Positions 47,246-57,788 of a stretch of 64,000 nt of DNA are shown here, piece by piece (position 1 is the stretch's first letter; each line of letters starts with the position of its first letter). Below the pieces are notes generated by a model. It worked only from the letters and a program-made list of their open reading frames with translations. It had not been told where the DNA came from and did no database searches. The DNA lies in assembly GCA_025655595.1 (NCBI GenBank), contig JAHXIO010000006.1, positions 434,001 through 498,000 on the forward strand, in the 5' to 3' direction. The position numbers and the translations under genes are program-made. This stretch comes from Candidatus Thiodiazotropha sp. (ex Monitilora ramsayi). Its GTDB lineage: Bacteria; Pseudomonadota; Gammaproteobacteria; Chromatiales; Chromatiaceae.

Positions 47246-48018
47246 CAGCCGGTTACCACGGTCTCTGTCATGGAACCGTCCTCTTCACGTTTTGTGTGGT
47301 GCTCCAGGTGGCGCAGCCCCAGACGGTTGATATGCCGCCACGCATGGCTGGCAAGAATCACGGTGATGTGCAGCTCATCCACCAATTCGATGAAGAGGGA
47401 CATGATGCGCTCAGCGGCAATTGGGTCCAGCGAAGCGGTGGGTTCGTCGGCAATGACGATGGACGGGCGATGCGCCAGAGCGCGACCGATAGCGACACGC
47501 TGGCGTTCGCCCACCGAGAGCAGGTGGGGCAGTTTGTCGAGATGACGCCGGATCCCCAGGTCGCCCGCCAACTCGTCCACCAGTCCATCATCCGGCAAGT
47601 CGAGCAGACGTCGGGAGAGATTGATGTTCTCTCTTACGGTCAGGTAGGGCAACAGACCGCCGGTCTGCATTACATAGCCAATACGCAGACGGCGAAGGTC
47701 GCCCAACTGGTTCAACTGTTTTTTACGCCAGAGTGCTGAGATGTCCACCGGTTCGGCTCCCTTCTCAGGACGGAACCGGAAGGAACCTATTTCGCTTGGT
47801 TTCAGCGTCATGGAGAGCATGTCCAGCAGGGTGCTCTTGCCGCAGCCGCTCTCGCCGATCAGGGCGATCTTCTCACCCAGAGCGATCTGCAGACTCGGTA
47901 CGCGCAGACGGAAAGCGGTGCCCTCGGCCTCGCGGGTTTTGACCACATCGCGCAGATGGTAGATCAGGACCTTGTCACCGGTCAGCCCGTGGCCGGCACT
48001 CAATTCAGGGGCGTTCAC
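47245..48018 (-). CDS. ABC transporter ATPase, LolD/MacB-like (TagT-like)
   Basis: 257 residues. Walker A GESGCGKSTLLDML, Q-loop YVMQTGGLLPYL, signature LSVGERQRVAIGRAL (LSxGE rather than LSGGQ), Walker B SIVIADEPTASLD and the H-loop in VILASHAWRH are all present. GTG start at 48018, two bases after the vWA gene stop. It belongs to the MacB/LolD branch, which drives periplasmic signalling or lipoprotein movement, and partners with the permease encoded next. Confidence 0.92.
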   Translation of the reverse strand: MNAPELSAGHGLTGDKVLIYHLRDVVKTREAEGTAFRLRVPSLQIALGEKIALIGESGCGKSTLLDMLSMTLKPSEIGSFRFRPEKGAEPVDISALWRKKQLNQLGDLRRLRIGYVMQTGGLLPYLTVRENINLSRRLLDLPDDGLVDELAGDLGIRRHLDKLPHLLSVGERQRVAIGRALAHRPSIVIADEPTASLDPIAAERIMSLFIELVDELHITVILASHAWRHINRLGLRHLEHHTKREEDGSMTETVVTG

Positions 48019-48020
48019 GG

Positions 48021-50030
48021 TCAGGGCAGCATTTCCAAAGCAATGGGGAAGACAGAGTCTCCGGTGATCGGTCCGCCGTCCAGGGAAACCCAGAGGTCAG
48101 TATGATCGTGAAGCACTTCGTAGTAGTTGATCTTCTCTTCCAGGCGATTGATGAAAGTGACCTGATTCCTGGCAGGCCAGTCCTGCCAGTTATCCAGGGA
48201 GAGGTTCATCACCTCACCGGTATAGGGCAGATCCTCGATGTACTCCCGCATGAACCCCATGTCGGCCAGATTGCCGGCGCGCGCACCGGTGACCCGGGTG
48301 GTTGTACCGAGCTGATCGGGGTCACGGGCAATGGTGGCTGCCAGACTCTTTAGATCATTGAGGAAGGTCCGGGGCGACAGCAGTCCCTCTTCCGCGGTGA
48401 CCAGTACCTGGCGCAGGATGCTGTGCAGGTCGCTGAGCTGGTCCCGTGTCAGCAGTACCCGTACGTCGAGGGTCTGTCGTTGTGGATCGCTGATATCCCG
48501 GTCCACCAGCCAGGCGTTGAAGACGTTGGGTATCTGCTTTTTATCCCCCTGCTGCAGGTAGCGCATGCGCAGGGCATAACCCAGTTTGGCGACCTTTGCC
48601 TGGAATTGCGCCAGTTGATCCGAGGACTCTTCCGCGACCATGGCCTCCGCCTCTTTGGTCTGGCGTGCCTCGGCAATAGTCTTGCCGGCTGCGGCAACCG
48701 CTGCCAGTTTTACCTGTTCCGTGATCTGCTGGGCGAGTGCATCAAGGACGCGTCCGAAGCGTTCGATATTGCCGGTTTCAACACCGAAATAGAAGCTGCC
48801 GATACCGGGGTAGTAGGAGAGGTCCCTGTAGGTCTCTTCTGCATTGACATGATCAGCCATGACACTGGGTGTCAACAGATGCAGCACGGAAAGCGCGATC
48901 CCTTTGTCCTGCGCCAAGCGCCTCAGGGCGGCACTCGACATGCCGGTGCCGGAGAGGGGGTTGCCCGCTTCACGGGGACCGGCATCGGTGATTAAAACCA
49001 CATATCGGGCATCCTGGCCTTCCCAGTTGATGCCTGCAATGGCTTCATTGACGCCGGCGTAGCTGTCTTCGATGAAATCCCGACTGGAGACGGTGGCGGC
49101 CTTTAGGGTAGAGACATGCTGAAAAAAGCTCTCGGCACCCTGGCCCTGGGCCAGATCCACGTAAGTTCGGGTCAGATACTCAAGTCCTGGCGCGACATCC
49201 GGGTTGTCCCGAAAGGCAATCAGACCGAAGCTGACATCCCCAGTCAGTTGCTCCTTAGTGATGGTGTCGTAGATCTTGCGCACCGCTTCACGTGTGCGGT
49301 CGATATAAGGATCCATTGAAAGGGTGGAGTCGATCACGAAGACCACAGCCGATCGAAAAGGTTTGACAGGCTTTTTCTCGGGTTGGGGGTCCTCGGGTTC
49401 CGGGGGTTGCTTCTTCTGTATCAATGGCAGGAGTGGGACGCTGGAGACCTGCAGCATCCTCGCTTGCTCGCTGCCGAGATAGATATCCTCGTGATCACGA
49501 ATGGGTACCAGATAGAAGTCCTTGAGTATATCCACATGGGTGCGGGGTTGGATCGCGATGACCGGAGCATCATCTGCTAGTTCACCCGCCTCCGCTGCTT
49601 GATAGAGTCGGCGGTATTGCTCCTGGTTTCCTTGCTCGACCAGCTGTTTGAGTCCTGTTTTGTCACGGAACAGCAGTACCCGATCGGCACCCAAGGGATC
49701 ACGGAAAGCGACGGTAAGGCCCTGATTCCAGGGAATGGAGTCGATTTCGGGCATCCAGCCAACGATCTCTCCGTAACGGTTCATGCCAAGTTGAACCCAG
49801 CTGGAACCGTCCTTTGTCTCACGTGCATAGACGTAGTAGGCGCTGAAAGGCGTTGCCGGTGCGCCATTTCCCAATTGTGGCTGATCGAAAATTCGAGCAC
49901 CAGGCTTACTCAGAACGCGTTGATATAATGCCTGCTTGCCCTCCATCAGGAGAGGTTCCATCTGCGAATAGGCAGGTGAGGTCATCACCAGAGCCGACAG
50001 TGCAATTAGGGCCAATTTGAAGTAAGCCAT
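48021..50030 (-). CDS. Exported von Willebrand factor A protein (PpkA C-terminal-like)
   Basis: 669 residues with a signal peptide (MAYFKLALIALSALVMTSPAYS). An SH3-like N-terminal region is followed by a Pro/Lys linker (PPEPEDPQPEKKPVKP) and a vWA domain starting FVIDSTLSMDPYIDRTREAV. This MIDAS reads DSTLS rather than DxSxS, with Thr at the middle position. The helical C-terminal half has no known motif. The domain arrangement and genomic partners recall the periplasmic part of the type VI secretion kinase PpkA, but no kinase domain is present. It is the second gene of an apparent four-gene operon. Confidence 0.85.
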   Translation of the reverse strand: MAYFKLALIALSALVMTSPAYSQMEPLLMEGKQALYQRVLSKPGARIFDQPQLGNGAPATPFSAYYVYARETKDGSSWVQLGMNRYGEIVGWMPEIDSIPWNQGLTVAFRDPLGADRVLLFRDKTGLKQLVEQGNQEQYRRLYQAAEAGELADDAPVIAIQPRTHVDILKDFYLVPIRDHEDIYLGSEQARMLQVSSVPLLPLIQKKQPPEPEDPQPEKKPVKPFRSAVVFVIDSTLSMDPYIDRTREAVRKIYDTITKEQLTGDVSFGLIAFRDNPDVAPGLEYLTRTYVDLAQGQGAESFFQHVSTLKAATVSSRDFIEDSYAGVNEAIAGINWEGQDARYVVLITDAGPREAGNPLSGTGMSSAALRRLAQDKGIALSVLHLLTPSVMADHVNAEETYRDLSYYPGIGSFYFGVETGNIERFGRVLDALAQQITEQVKLAAVAAAGKTIAEARQTKEAEAMVAEESSDQLAQFQAKVAKLGYALRMRYLQQGDKKQIPNVFNAWLVDRDISDPQRQTLDVRVLLTRDQLSDLHSILRQVLVTAEEGLLSPRTFLNDLKSLAATIARDPDQLGTTTRVTGARAGNLADMGFMREYIEDLPYTGEVMNLSLDNWQDWPARNQVTFINRLEEKINYYEVLHDHTDLWVSLDGGPITGDSVFPIALEMLP

Positions 50031-50055
50031 TGCTCGTTTCCTTAAGGTACTTTTT

Positions 50056-50784
50056 CTATTGCCAGTTCAGCAGCAACCGCCGTGCAGCCATGTCGCCCTT
50101 CTCGGCCTGTTTCTGGATGCTGTTTCGCAGTGCCTGCAGGCGTGCTTCAGCTTGGGGGATGTTTTGACTGGCGGCTTTGCTGTACCACTTATGTGCCTGG
50201 TATGTATCCGGTTTTTGCAGCAGACTGCTGCCCTCGCTGAAGTGGTTGGGATCGTAGAGGCTGGCCAGGTTAAAAGCGGCCTGCCCACCTCCTTGTCTGG
50301 CAGAATAAAACAGTAGCAGGTACGCATCACTGGTTGCACCCTTCTCCTGATAGGACTGCGCCTGATCGAGGATCTCGGCCTCGGTGAGGGTAACACTGCC
50401 TTCACGCAGGTTTGCGATGAGGCGTCTTGCTGCTCCGCCTTCAGGGAGGTTTTCATCCGCTGATGTCGATTCTGCAGTCTGCTGTGAAGGCTCCGCACCT
50501 GTCGGGGAGGGGGCGATTGTGTCAGCAACAGGTGTAGGTGTGTCGGTGTCTGCTTTCGTTTGTTGTTCCGCCGCGTCGATTTGAGCCCTGATGATGGGAT
50601 CAATCGCCTGTGGCGGCAACGGTGGAAGCACCATGTCCTCTTCAGGTGCAAAGAAATAATAGATCCCAACCAGTACTGATACAGCGACCGCAATCTCCAG
50701 CGCAACGCGCAGTCGACCGGAGTTGTTGGGCAGTTTCTCCAAACTGGAGAAATCTTCTGTCATTCTGGGTTCCGAAGTGGTCAT
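50056..50784 (-). CDS. Membrane-anchored Sel1/TPR-like repeat protein
   Basis: 242 residues. A short cytosolic start leads into one membrane helix (VALEIAVAVSVLVGIYYFFA), a Pro/Thr/Ser-rich spacer (about 55-110), then Sel1-like helical repeats: ILDQAQSYQEKGATSDAYLL, FNLASLYDPNHF and AHKWYSKAASQNIPQAEARL. It is the first gene of the operon with the vWA protein and the ABC pair (gap 25 bp). It probably scaffolds a complex in the periplasm. Confidence 0.78.
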   Translation of the reverse strand: MTTSEPRMTEDFSSLEKLPNNSGRLRVALEIAVAVSVLVGIYYFFAPEEDMVLPPLPPQAIDPIIRAQIDAAEQQTKADTDTPTPVADTIAPSPTGAEPSQQTAESTSADENLPEGGAARRLIANLREGSVTLTEAEILDQAQSYQEKGATSDAYLLLFYSARQGGGQAAFNLASLYDPNHFSEGSSLLQKPDTYQAHKWYSKAASQNIPQAEARLQALRNSIQKQAEKGDMAARRLLLNWQ

Positions 50785-50967
50785 ACAGCCAGGTTTTATC
50801 GATCGGTTGAGGGTCTTTTTGTCGTATATCCGGAGGATCGACTTTGGCCGTACATTTCACCAGAAGCGGGAAATAAAATCCATAAATGCCCATGCTGAAG
50901 ACTCAGCCTTGAGTGGTGATGTTGGAGTAGGGGGTGCCTAGATGATCAGGGAGGCGAGGAAATCAAG

Positions 50968-51054
<87 letters not shown>

Positions 51055-51100
51055 TTGCGAGGAGGGAGAATATACTCAATTTTTTCCATTGGGAAGGGGG

Positions 51101-53350
51101 TCAGGCGGAAAATTCGGCATATCCTCGATCTAATGCCGGTTTAACGATGGTTGCTGCAGGCTTGCCGAAGTAGTATCCCTGCCCATACTGGAACCCTAAT
51201 CGACCCAGTTGTCGGGCGGATGTGGCGCTTTCGATACCTTCCGCAACCAGTAGATGGCCACACTCCACGATCATCTGCGCTAAATGGTTAAGTATCGGAT
51301 TTTTGCCCTGCGAATCGATTAAGCGGGTCAAGTTGATGTCGAATTTGACTACATCCACCGGCATGTTGCCCAGATAGCGAAGGGAGGAATAACCACTACC
51401 GAAATCATCCAGTGCAATACGAAATCCCATCGATTGTAAACGGCTGAGGTGGGCGCGCGCCTTCTGCATCTGGGTGATCATCGCCGTCTCTGTGATTTCC
51501 AGCAGAATCTTATAGTCGTTCATATAGGGAGAAAGCGCTTCCAGCCAGTCGAAGAGTTCGTTTTCGATGATGCAGGGTGCGGATAGATTGATCGAGACGC
51601 CTGTGCCGGGGGGGATCAGGCCGCTCCGCAGATCGCTCTCTATTTTCAGAATGACTTGTCTGTCGAGGTCAACTTCCAGTCCCTTTGCCTCTACCAGAGG
51701 AAAAATATGCGATGGCATGATCAATTTGCCCTCGTGGACAATACGCACCAGTGCTTCGAAATATTGGGCCTCACCATTTTCCAGATTGACAATAGGCTGA
51801 TAGTGCATGATCAGCCCCGTTCCCTGTGAAATCGCATCGAACACAGCACTGTGTGTTCGGCTGGAGAAGAGCCCCTGGGCATGATTGGCCATCTCCTCTG
51901 TGAATAAGATGATATTAGGCTGCCCAGGCCGCTTCGCCTGGTAGGTGGCGACATTGACCTGCCACTGAAGGGAGGCAAGACTTGCCTGGTTATCGGGTTT
52001 GGTATGGGCGATGCCCATGCTCAATCTGATTGGTTCTAGAATGCCTATTTCTTTAAAGGGATAACGACTGAAAGCGAGATGTACCTGCTTTGCGATCTGC
52101 ATGGCTTTGCGGGCATTTACGCCGATCAACACGGCCATAAACTCATCACCGCCAAGTCGAAATAGCTGCTCTTGATCGGAGAGGGTGTTTTTCAATGTCT
52201 GGGAGACGGCGATCAGCACTTCATCCCCCACCTCATGGCCATAGGTATCGTTGACGGCCTTGAAGTGGTCGAGGTCGAAGAGAATCAGGCAGACTTGGCC
52301 GCGACTATGCTGAAAGACATCGTTGATCTCATTCCAGTATTCGTCGAATGCAGCCCGGCTTCTTACACCCGTGAGGGGATCGAGCTGTGTCAGGTCGTTC
52401 AATTGCCTCCGTTTCTCATCCAGGTTGGTATTCGCATCACTCAGTTGATTGTGGTAGTCGTTGAGCGACTGACGGATCTTGTCCAGTTCCCGAATCAACA
52501 AAGGCTGCTGAAAAGAGGAGGTGACAGTGGCCTTGCTGTGCTTTTTCAGCAGGTCGATATGTTGTGAGATCTGCAAAATCGGCCGGCTCATGATTCTGGC
52601 GGCCAGTGGAAATATAATTAGACTGAGGATTGCAGCCATACCCGCCAGTCGTAGTACTGATTCGGTCATGACTCGTTTCAATGTGTCGGCGTAGTCATCA
52701 CTGATCAATTCATAATGAATAGCGCCGAACAGCTCATGGCTGGCGATGCGATCGGTGTTCCCGATATCCACGCTCAATGTACCGATATCCACAAGGTTGA
52801 ACTGCCCGCTGCTGAGAAACTGCGGGATGATCCGGCTGAGTGTCGCTACATAGCCCTGCAGCGATTCTCCCTTTGCGTCCCAGACCGGCCGGATGACTAC
52901 CAGTAGCGGTTCGAACTGGTTCATCAGGACATAATCGGATACCTGTTGAACCTCAATCGATTCGGGCAGGAGAGCGGTATCGATTAGACTCAGCATCCTG
53001 CCTTGGAGGTCGTAGAGTGCCACATCGATGATGTGCTGAGATATGAGATGATTGGTTTTTGCCCGGTGGCGGTACCAGTAGCTGTAGAACATTGAGTTGT
53101 GTAACTGCTGGCCGACCTCTTCCCATTTTGCGAGCTGCTCAGTCTGTGCTTCGATATGCTCTATCGATAGATTCAATGCACGCTGAATCTCTCTCTCAGC
53201 GCGCGCCTTGCTTGCTGCTTGAAACTTGTTCTCCAAGTCATCGATTTCCAGATAGGCGATCCGTCCGAAAAAAAACAGGAGCAGCAGGAAAAGGGCGACA
53301 AAGAGTGCCGTAAATAAGCTGATCGGAATAGGTTTAAATGGGAATCTCAT
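51101..53350 (-). CDS. Membrane GGDEF-EAL protein (cyclic-di-GMP turnover)
   Basis: 749 residues. One N-terminal helix (about 10-35), a periplasmic sensor domain (36-230), a second helix (about 233-252) with a HAMP-like segment (RPILQISQHI), a GGDEF domain with GGDEF intact at 400-404, and an EAL domain from about 510 with EALVR (532-536) and LDDFGSGYSSLRYLG. Both catalytic motifs are complete, so either or both activities are possible. No RxxD inhibitory site precedes GGDEF. It sits alone beside tRNA-Leu. Confidence 0.93.
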   Translation of the reverse strand: MRFPFKPIPISLFTALFVALFLLLLFFFGRIAYLEIDDLENKFQAASKARAEREIQRALNLSIEHIEAQTEQLAKWEEVGQQLHNSMFYSYWYRHRAKTNHLISQHIIDVALYDLQGRMLSLIDTALLPESIEVQQVSDYVLMNQFEPLLVVIRPVWDAKGESLQGYVATLSRIIPQFLSSGQFNLVDIGTLSVDIGNTDRIASHELFGAIHYELISDDYADTLKRVMTESVLRLAGMAAILSLIIFPLAARIMSRPILQISQHIDLLKKHSKATVTSSFQQPLLIRELDKIRQSLNDYHNQLSDANTNLDEKRRQLNDLTQLDPLTGVRSRAAFDEYWNEINDVFQHSRGQVCLILFDLDHFKAVNDTYGHEVGDEVLIAVSQTLKNTLSDQEQLFRLGGDEFMAVLIGVNARKAMQIAKQVHLAFSRYPFKEIGILEPIRLSMGIAHTKPDNQASLASLQWQVNVATYQAKRPGQPNIILFTEEMANHAQGLFSSRTHSAVFDAISQGTGLIMHYQPIVNLENGEAQYFEALVRIVHEGKLIMPSHIFPLVEAKGLEVDLDRQVILKIESDLRSGLIPPGTGVSINLSAPCIIENELFDWLEALSPYMNDYKILLEITETAMITQMQKARAHLSRLQSMGFRIALDDFGSGYSSLRYLGNMPVDVVKFDINLTRLIDSQGKNPILNHLAQMIVECGHLLVAEGIESATSARQLGRLGFQYGQGYYFGKPAATIVKPALDRGYAEFSA

Positions 53351-53371
53351 GCCATGGCATCTGTACTTCGC

Positions 53372-54235
53372 TTAATGCAGCCTTTCAGAAATAGTATCCA
53401 CAAGGTCGAATTCGTGCTCGTGATTAAAAAAATGGTTTGCGCCATCGATTTCGATGACCTCAATACCAGCCTGCTTGAGGCGGGGGAACCAGTCTTCGCC
53501 CAGTCGCTGATCTTGTCCGCCTAGTATGACTATCGGTCGGCGAGGTAAATTCTTCAGGCTATTGAGTGATTTTTCTCCATTCCAGCTGACATATGAGAGA
53601 TAATTTCCCGGTGTGGTGACATATTTGTCGCAGAATGCCAATGGATAGGCATATACTTCGTCTCCATCGTGTTCCAGGTGTGCAATCGCAGCTAGGCGGT
53701 CATCCTCACTCTCTTTCGCTATGGGACCCTGGGCAAAGGCGATGAGACTGACAAGTAAAGTATCCTCGACAGGTGCTCCCGGTGTCTTGGCGAGATAGGC
53801 CAGCAGCAGCAGGCTTCCGGCACTGTGACCGATTAGAGTGACCGGCTCTTCTCGATGGTCGGAAAGCCACTCAACCCACGATGCAATTTCACTGACATCC
53901 TGCTCGAGCGAGTGGGTATGGATCGCCTCGCAAGCCAGGCTTTGCTGCCTTTGATCGATGCCCAGGCTCAGATTGGGGATGAGTACAGCATGCCCCTCTT
54001 CATTGAGTGCGTCCGCAAGCCTTCTGATTGTAAAGAAGTCCCGCGTCTGCAGAAATCCATGCAGAATCAGTACAGTTTTGCCACCTTTTTCGCCTGGCAT
54101 CAGTTCTGCCGTGGCAACTGTATTCTCAGCGACATTCAGTCTGACGATTTCGCTGGAAACGGGAAATGCGAAACAAAACAACAGGCACAAACATGCGATT
54201 CGTGTGATTGAAGGGAAAGTCACAGGGTCCGGCAT
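53372..54235 (-). CDS. Exported alpha/beta hydrolase
   Basis: 287 residues from ATG 54235, chosen because GGAG lies 5 bp upstream. Signal peptide (IACLCLLFCFAFPVSS), oxyanion region LILHGFLQTRDFF, nucleophile elbow GHSAGS (Ser), and DGANHFFNHEHE supplying the catalytic His; the Asp is likely in VILGGQDQRLG. A periplasmic esterase or peptidase-like role is possible, but the substrate is not clear. It has several cysteines (LACEAI, LAFCDKY). Confidence 0.82.
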   Translation of the reverse strand: MPDPVTFPSITRIACLCLLFCFAFPVSSEIVRLNVAENTVATAELMPGEKGGKTVLILHGFLQTRDFFTIRRLADALNEEGHAVLIPNLSLGIDQRQQSLACEAIHTHSLEQDVSEIASWVEWLSDHREEPVTLIGHSAGSLLLLAYLAKTPGAPVEDTLLVSLIAFAQGPIAKESEDDRLAAIAHLEHDGDEVYAYPLAFCDKYVTTPGNYLSYVSWNGEKSLNSLKNLPRRPIVILGGQDQRLGEDWFPRLKQAGIEVIEIDGANHFFNHEHEFDLVDTISERLH

Positions 54236-54443
54236 AACAACTCCAAGAGACAGCACCGAGACCCTCTATCGGACGGTAAGTCCTCATTATTATTGAGGAT
54301 CTCTCCTGATAATATGGATGAGAGAAGTGTGATTAACAAGTTGTACCGACTTGTCTGTTGTGGATTTGTTTCACAGATCACACTAATGGCCCGCCCCTTG
54401 TACGATTCATTGCTGCATGGCCCCGTGGTAATATCCGCGCCCT

Positions 54444-55475
54444 ATGCGCCTATCCGATTTTGAATACGACCTTCCGGAAGAGCTGATTGCACAGTTCCCC
54501 ACCAGTGAAAGAAGCGCGAGCCGGTTACTGGCCCTGCTTACAGGTGAGATGGAGCCAAGGGATCTGAATTTCAGGGATTTACCTTCTCTGCTGCAACCGG
54601 GCGATCTGCTGGTGTTTAACAATACCCGCGTCATGCAGGCCAGGTTATACGGCCGCAAAGAGACGGGTGGAAAGGTGGAACTGCTGATTGAGAGAGTCAC
54701 CGATCCTGATTGTGCACTGGCCCATCTTCGCGCCAGCAAGACACCCAAGGCGGGTGCTCGTCTGAGAGTGGGTGTGGGGGAGTGCCCCATCCTAGTTGAA
54801 GAGAGGGATGGCGAGCTATTCAGATTGAAGTTGTTGCAAGGTGATTTCTATTCATTGATGGCGGAAGAGGGGCACATGCCGCTTCCGCCCTATATTCAAC
54901 GCGACGACGAAAGAGAGGATCAGGAGCGTTACCAGACTGTCTATGCCGAGCAGCTTGGTGCTATAGCGGCTCCGACCGCAGGACTCCACTTCGATGAAGA
55001 TCTGTTGCAACAGATATCATCACAGGGGATTGATCAAGCCTTCGTAACACTCCATGTGGGTGCGGGAACTTTCCAGCCTGTCAGGTCGGAAAACCTCGAT
55101 GAACACATTATGCACAGTGAGTATGTCGAGGTGGATGAAGCCGTCTGCGAAAAGATTCGTAAAACCCGCGCCAACGGGGGACGCGTGGTTGCGGTGGGAA
55201 CGACTTGTGTCAGAAGCCTCGAGGCTGCGTCATCAAGTGGTGAAATCGCTCCCTTCAGAGGAGATACCCGTCTTTTCATCCGGCCCGGCTATCGGTTTAA
55301 AAGTGTCGATGCAATGATCACTAATTTCCACCTGCCAAAATCGACACTGCTGATGTTGGTGGCTGCATTCTCCGGATATGAACGTATCTTGGGCGCCTAT
55401 CATCATGCGGTGAACAGGCGCTACCGTTTTTTTAGCTACGGTGACGCCATGTTCATCACGCCTGAGCCCAATTGA
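54444..55475 (+). CDS. queA: S-adenosylmethionine:tRNA ribosyltransferase-isomerase
   Basis: 343 residues, full length. Typical blocks MRLSDFEYDLPEELIAQFP, LLVFNNTRVMQARLYGRK, AAPTAGLHFDEDLL and FHLPKSTLLMLVAAFSG are present. QueA adds the epoxycyclopentanediol of queuosine to preQ1 in the tRNA wobble position. It acts directly after Tgt, encoded 260 bp downstream; the intervening space holds a candidate small RNA on the opposite strand. Confidence 0.97.
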   Translation: MRLSDFEYDLPEELIAQFPTSERSASRLLALLTGEMEPRDLNFRDLPSLLQPGDLLVFNNTRVMQARLYGRKETGGKVELLIERVTDPDCALAHLRASKTPKAGARLRVGVGECPILVEERDGELFRLKLLQGDFYSLMAEEGHMPLPPYIQRDDEREDQERYQTVYAEQLGAIAAPTAGLHFDEDLLQQISSQGIDQAFVTLHVGAGTFQPVRSENLDEHIMHSEYVEVDEAVCEKIRKTRANGGRVVAVGTTCVRSLEAASSSGEIAPFRGDTRLFIRPGYRFKSVDAMITNFHLPKSTLLMLVAAFSGYERILGAYHHAVNRRYRFFSYGDAMFITPEPN

Positions 55476-55494
55476 AAAAAGTAAAACCGATAAC

Positions 55495-55585
55495 AAAAAA
55501 AAAGCGCGACAGGGGTGTCGCGCTTAAAAATTCCACCAAAGGAGGATGGAGGAGTGTTGTGTTGACTCAGATAACGAATCAGCAC
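55495..55585 (-). ncRNA. Candidate small RNA with anti-Shine-Dalgarno motif
   Basis: Transcribed leftward from the promoter at 55592-55620, an RNA of about 91 nt would end at a perfect 10-bp hairpin (AAGCGCGACA / TGTCGCGCTT, 4-nt loop, 55502-55525) with a tail of nine U (55503-55495). The body contains CTCCTCCATCCTCCTTT (55554-55538). Its CCTCCTTT is complementary to the ribosome-binding consensus AAAGGAGG and nearly the same as the 16S rRNA 3' end. On the plus strand the same hairpin lacks a U-tract, so it is not a good terminator for queA. Promoter, short body, single-stranded C-rich motif and terminator together fit a trans-acting sRNA. Confidence 0.55.
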
Positions 55586-55591
55586 ATAAAT

Positions 55592-55620
55592 ATTTTCTAA
55601 TATAGGGTGATTACTGTCAA
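55592..55620 (-). promoter_or_regulatory. Sigma-70 promoter for the candidate small RNA
   Basis: On the minus strand, TTGACA (55620-55615) is followed after exactly 17 bp by GAAAAT (55597-55592, 4 of 6 matches to TATAAT). The start of transcription would fall near 55585. No gene on the minus strand needs this promoter. Confidence 0.55.
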
Positions 55621-55726
55621 GTTTTTTTAGGGAAAACCCTAATAACTGGTTCACATTTTGTTTTTTTGGCATTTATTTGGATGTGCTAAACCAGGCGTTT
55701 GATAGAAAAGCGCTTTGCGGAAATAA

Positions 55727-56830
<1,104 letters not shown>

Positions 56831-57137
56831 AATAGTACGACAATTATCCTTGATAAAGCGGATAATGTAACTTTGCAAGAACAGGAAGTATTTGTTAGCC
56901 TGCTTATACGTCGAAAAATTGACTGATACTACGTTTTTCTCTTGAAAAGGATTTTCAATGAATACACTCCCCCTCCCTCGATATTTAGTACTGTGACAAC
57001 TATGCCGTTTGTGGCTCGGGTCGCAGAAAATGTAAGTGATTGAATCTCAGGATCCCTGAAAAACAACCCCCATGTGGTATTCGGTCATTGCATCATTTTC
57101 CCAGATATTGATATCGCTTTTTATTCACGAGGCAAAT
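56831..57137. other. Intergenic region after tgt
   Basis: A weak hairpin, ATTATCC / GGATAAT, at 56843-56866 just after tgt lacks a U-tract and may be a poor terminator. The rest is AT-rich with no supported gene; the open frame upstream of 57138 has no RBS. Confidence 0.35.
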
Positions 57138-57776
57138 ATGGAAGTTCGTCGTATATTCGTTTTCCTACTGTTAATTTTTTCTGTTGCTGCGGTGTTGTCA
57201 AGTGATGAACCTGTAGATTTGTCAAAACTGATCTGCGATACACCCGCATGTGACATGGTTGCAGAGATGGGTGACTACGAAGCATACAAACTGGAACACA
57301 CAATTAAGTTGAAGACCGATGCGTTTTCTCTGCAAGTGCCGGATGAACCACTAAACAAGATAATCGCTTTGGAGGATGAGATCATCCTCTTCTATAAAGA
57401 TGGACAACGCCTTCTTATTGCTGAGGACTCAGGCCCGGATGTCGGAGAGTTAAAGAATGTAAAGGTTAACCAGTTTCCACAGATTGTTTTCACAAAAACA
57501 ACAAAAGACGAAGAGCCTGAATCGCATTCAGATCGTTTTTTCTGGAAAGTTGCACTGTATCAGAAACCTGCTTTTTTCAATCAGGCAAGCGAAGTTAGTT
57601 ATGCGGAAAAAGATGGTGTGAGCTACTTTTTATCCAATAGCAATGAATTGGGATTTTCGGGTAGTGCCATGGTAAGCGCTGAAAATGTAAAGGATAGATT
57701 TTTACGTATTAAAGCGATGAATATGGAGTACGGAAAGTTTAGGAAAATTGCATCAAACGTTGTTGTGGAAAAGTAG
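57138..57776 (+). CDS. Exported protein of unknown function
   Basis: 212 residues from ATG 57138, with GAGG 7 bp upstream; an in-frame ATG at 57072 would place a second hydrophobic run before the signal peptide. Signal peptide MEVRRIFVFLLLIFSVAAVLSS. The mature part has a cysteine pair (LICDTPACDMVAEMGDY) and a beta-rich pattern with a hydrophobic strand KIIALEDEIILFYKDGQ. No family recognised. It is more AT-rich than the flanking housekeeping genes. It ends 12 bp before the next, frameshifted gene. Confidence 0.7.
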   Translation: MEVRRIFVFLLLIFSVAAVLSSDEPVDLSKLICDTPACDMVAEMGDYEAYKLEHTIKLKTDAFSLQVPDEPLNKIIALEDEIILFYKDGQRLLIAEDSGPDVGELKNVKVNQFPQIVFTKTTKDEEPESHSDRFFWKVALYQKPAFFNQASEVSYAEKDGVSYFLSNSNELGFSGSAMVSAENVKDRFLRIKAMNMEYGKFRKIASNVVVEK

Positions 57777-57788
57777 GAGGATAAACGC

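Noticed and set aside
55546-55605. 19-codon plus-strand ORF after AAAGGAGG in the queA-tgt gap
   Set aside because: The Shine-Dalgarno directly abuts the ATG, leaving no spacing; the opposite-strand small RNA explains the motif better.
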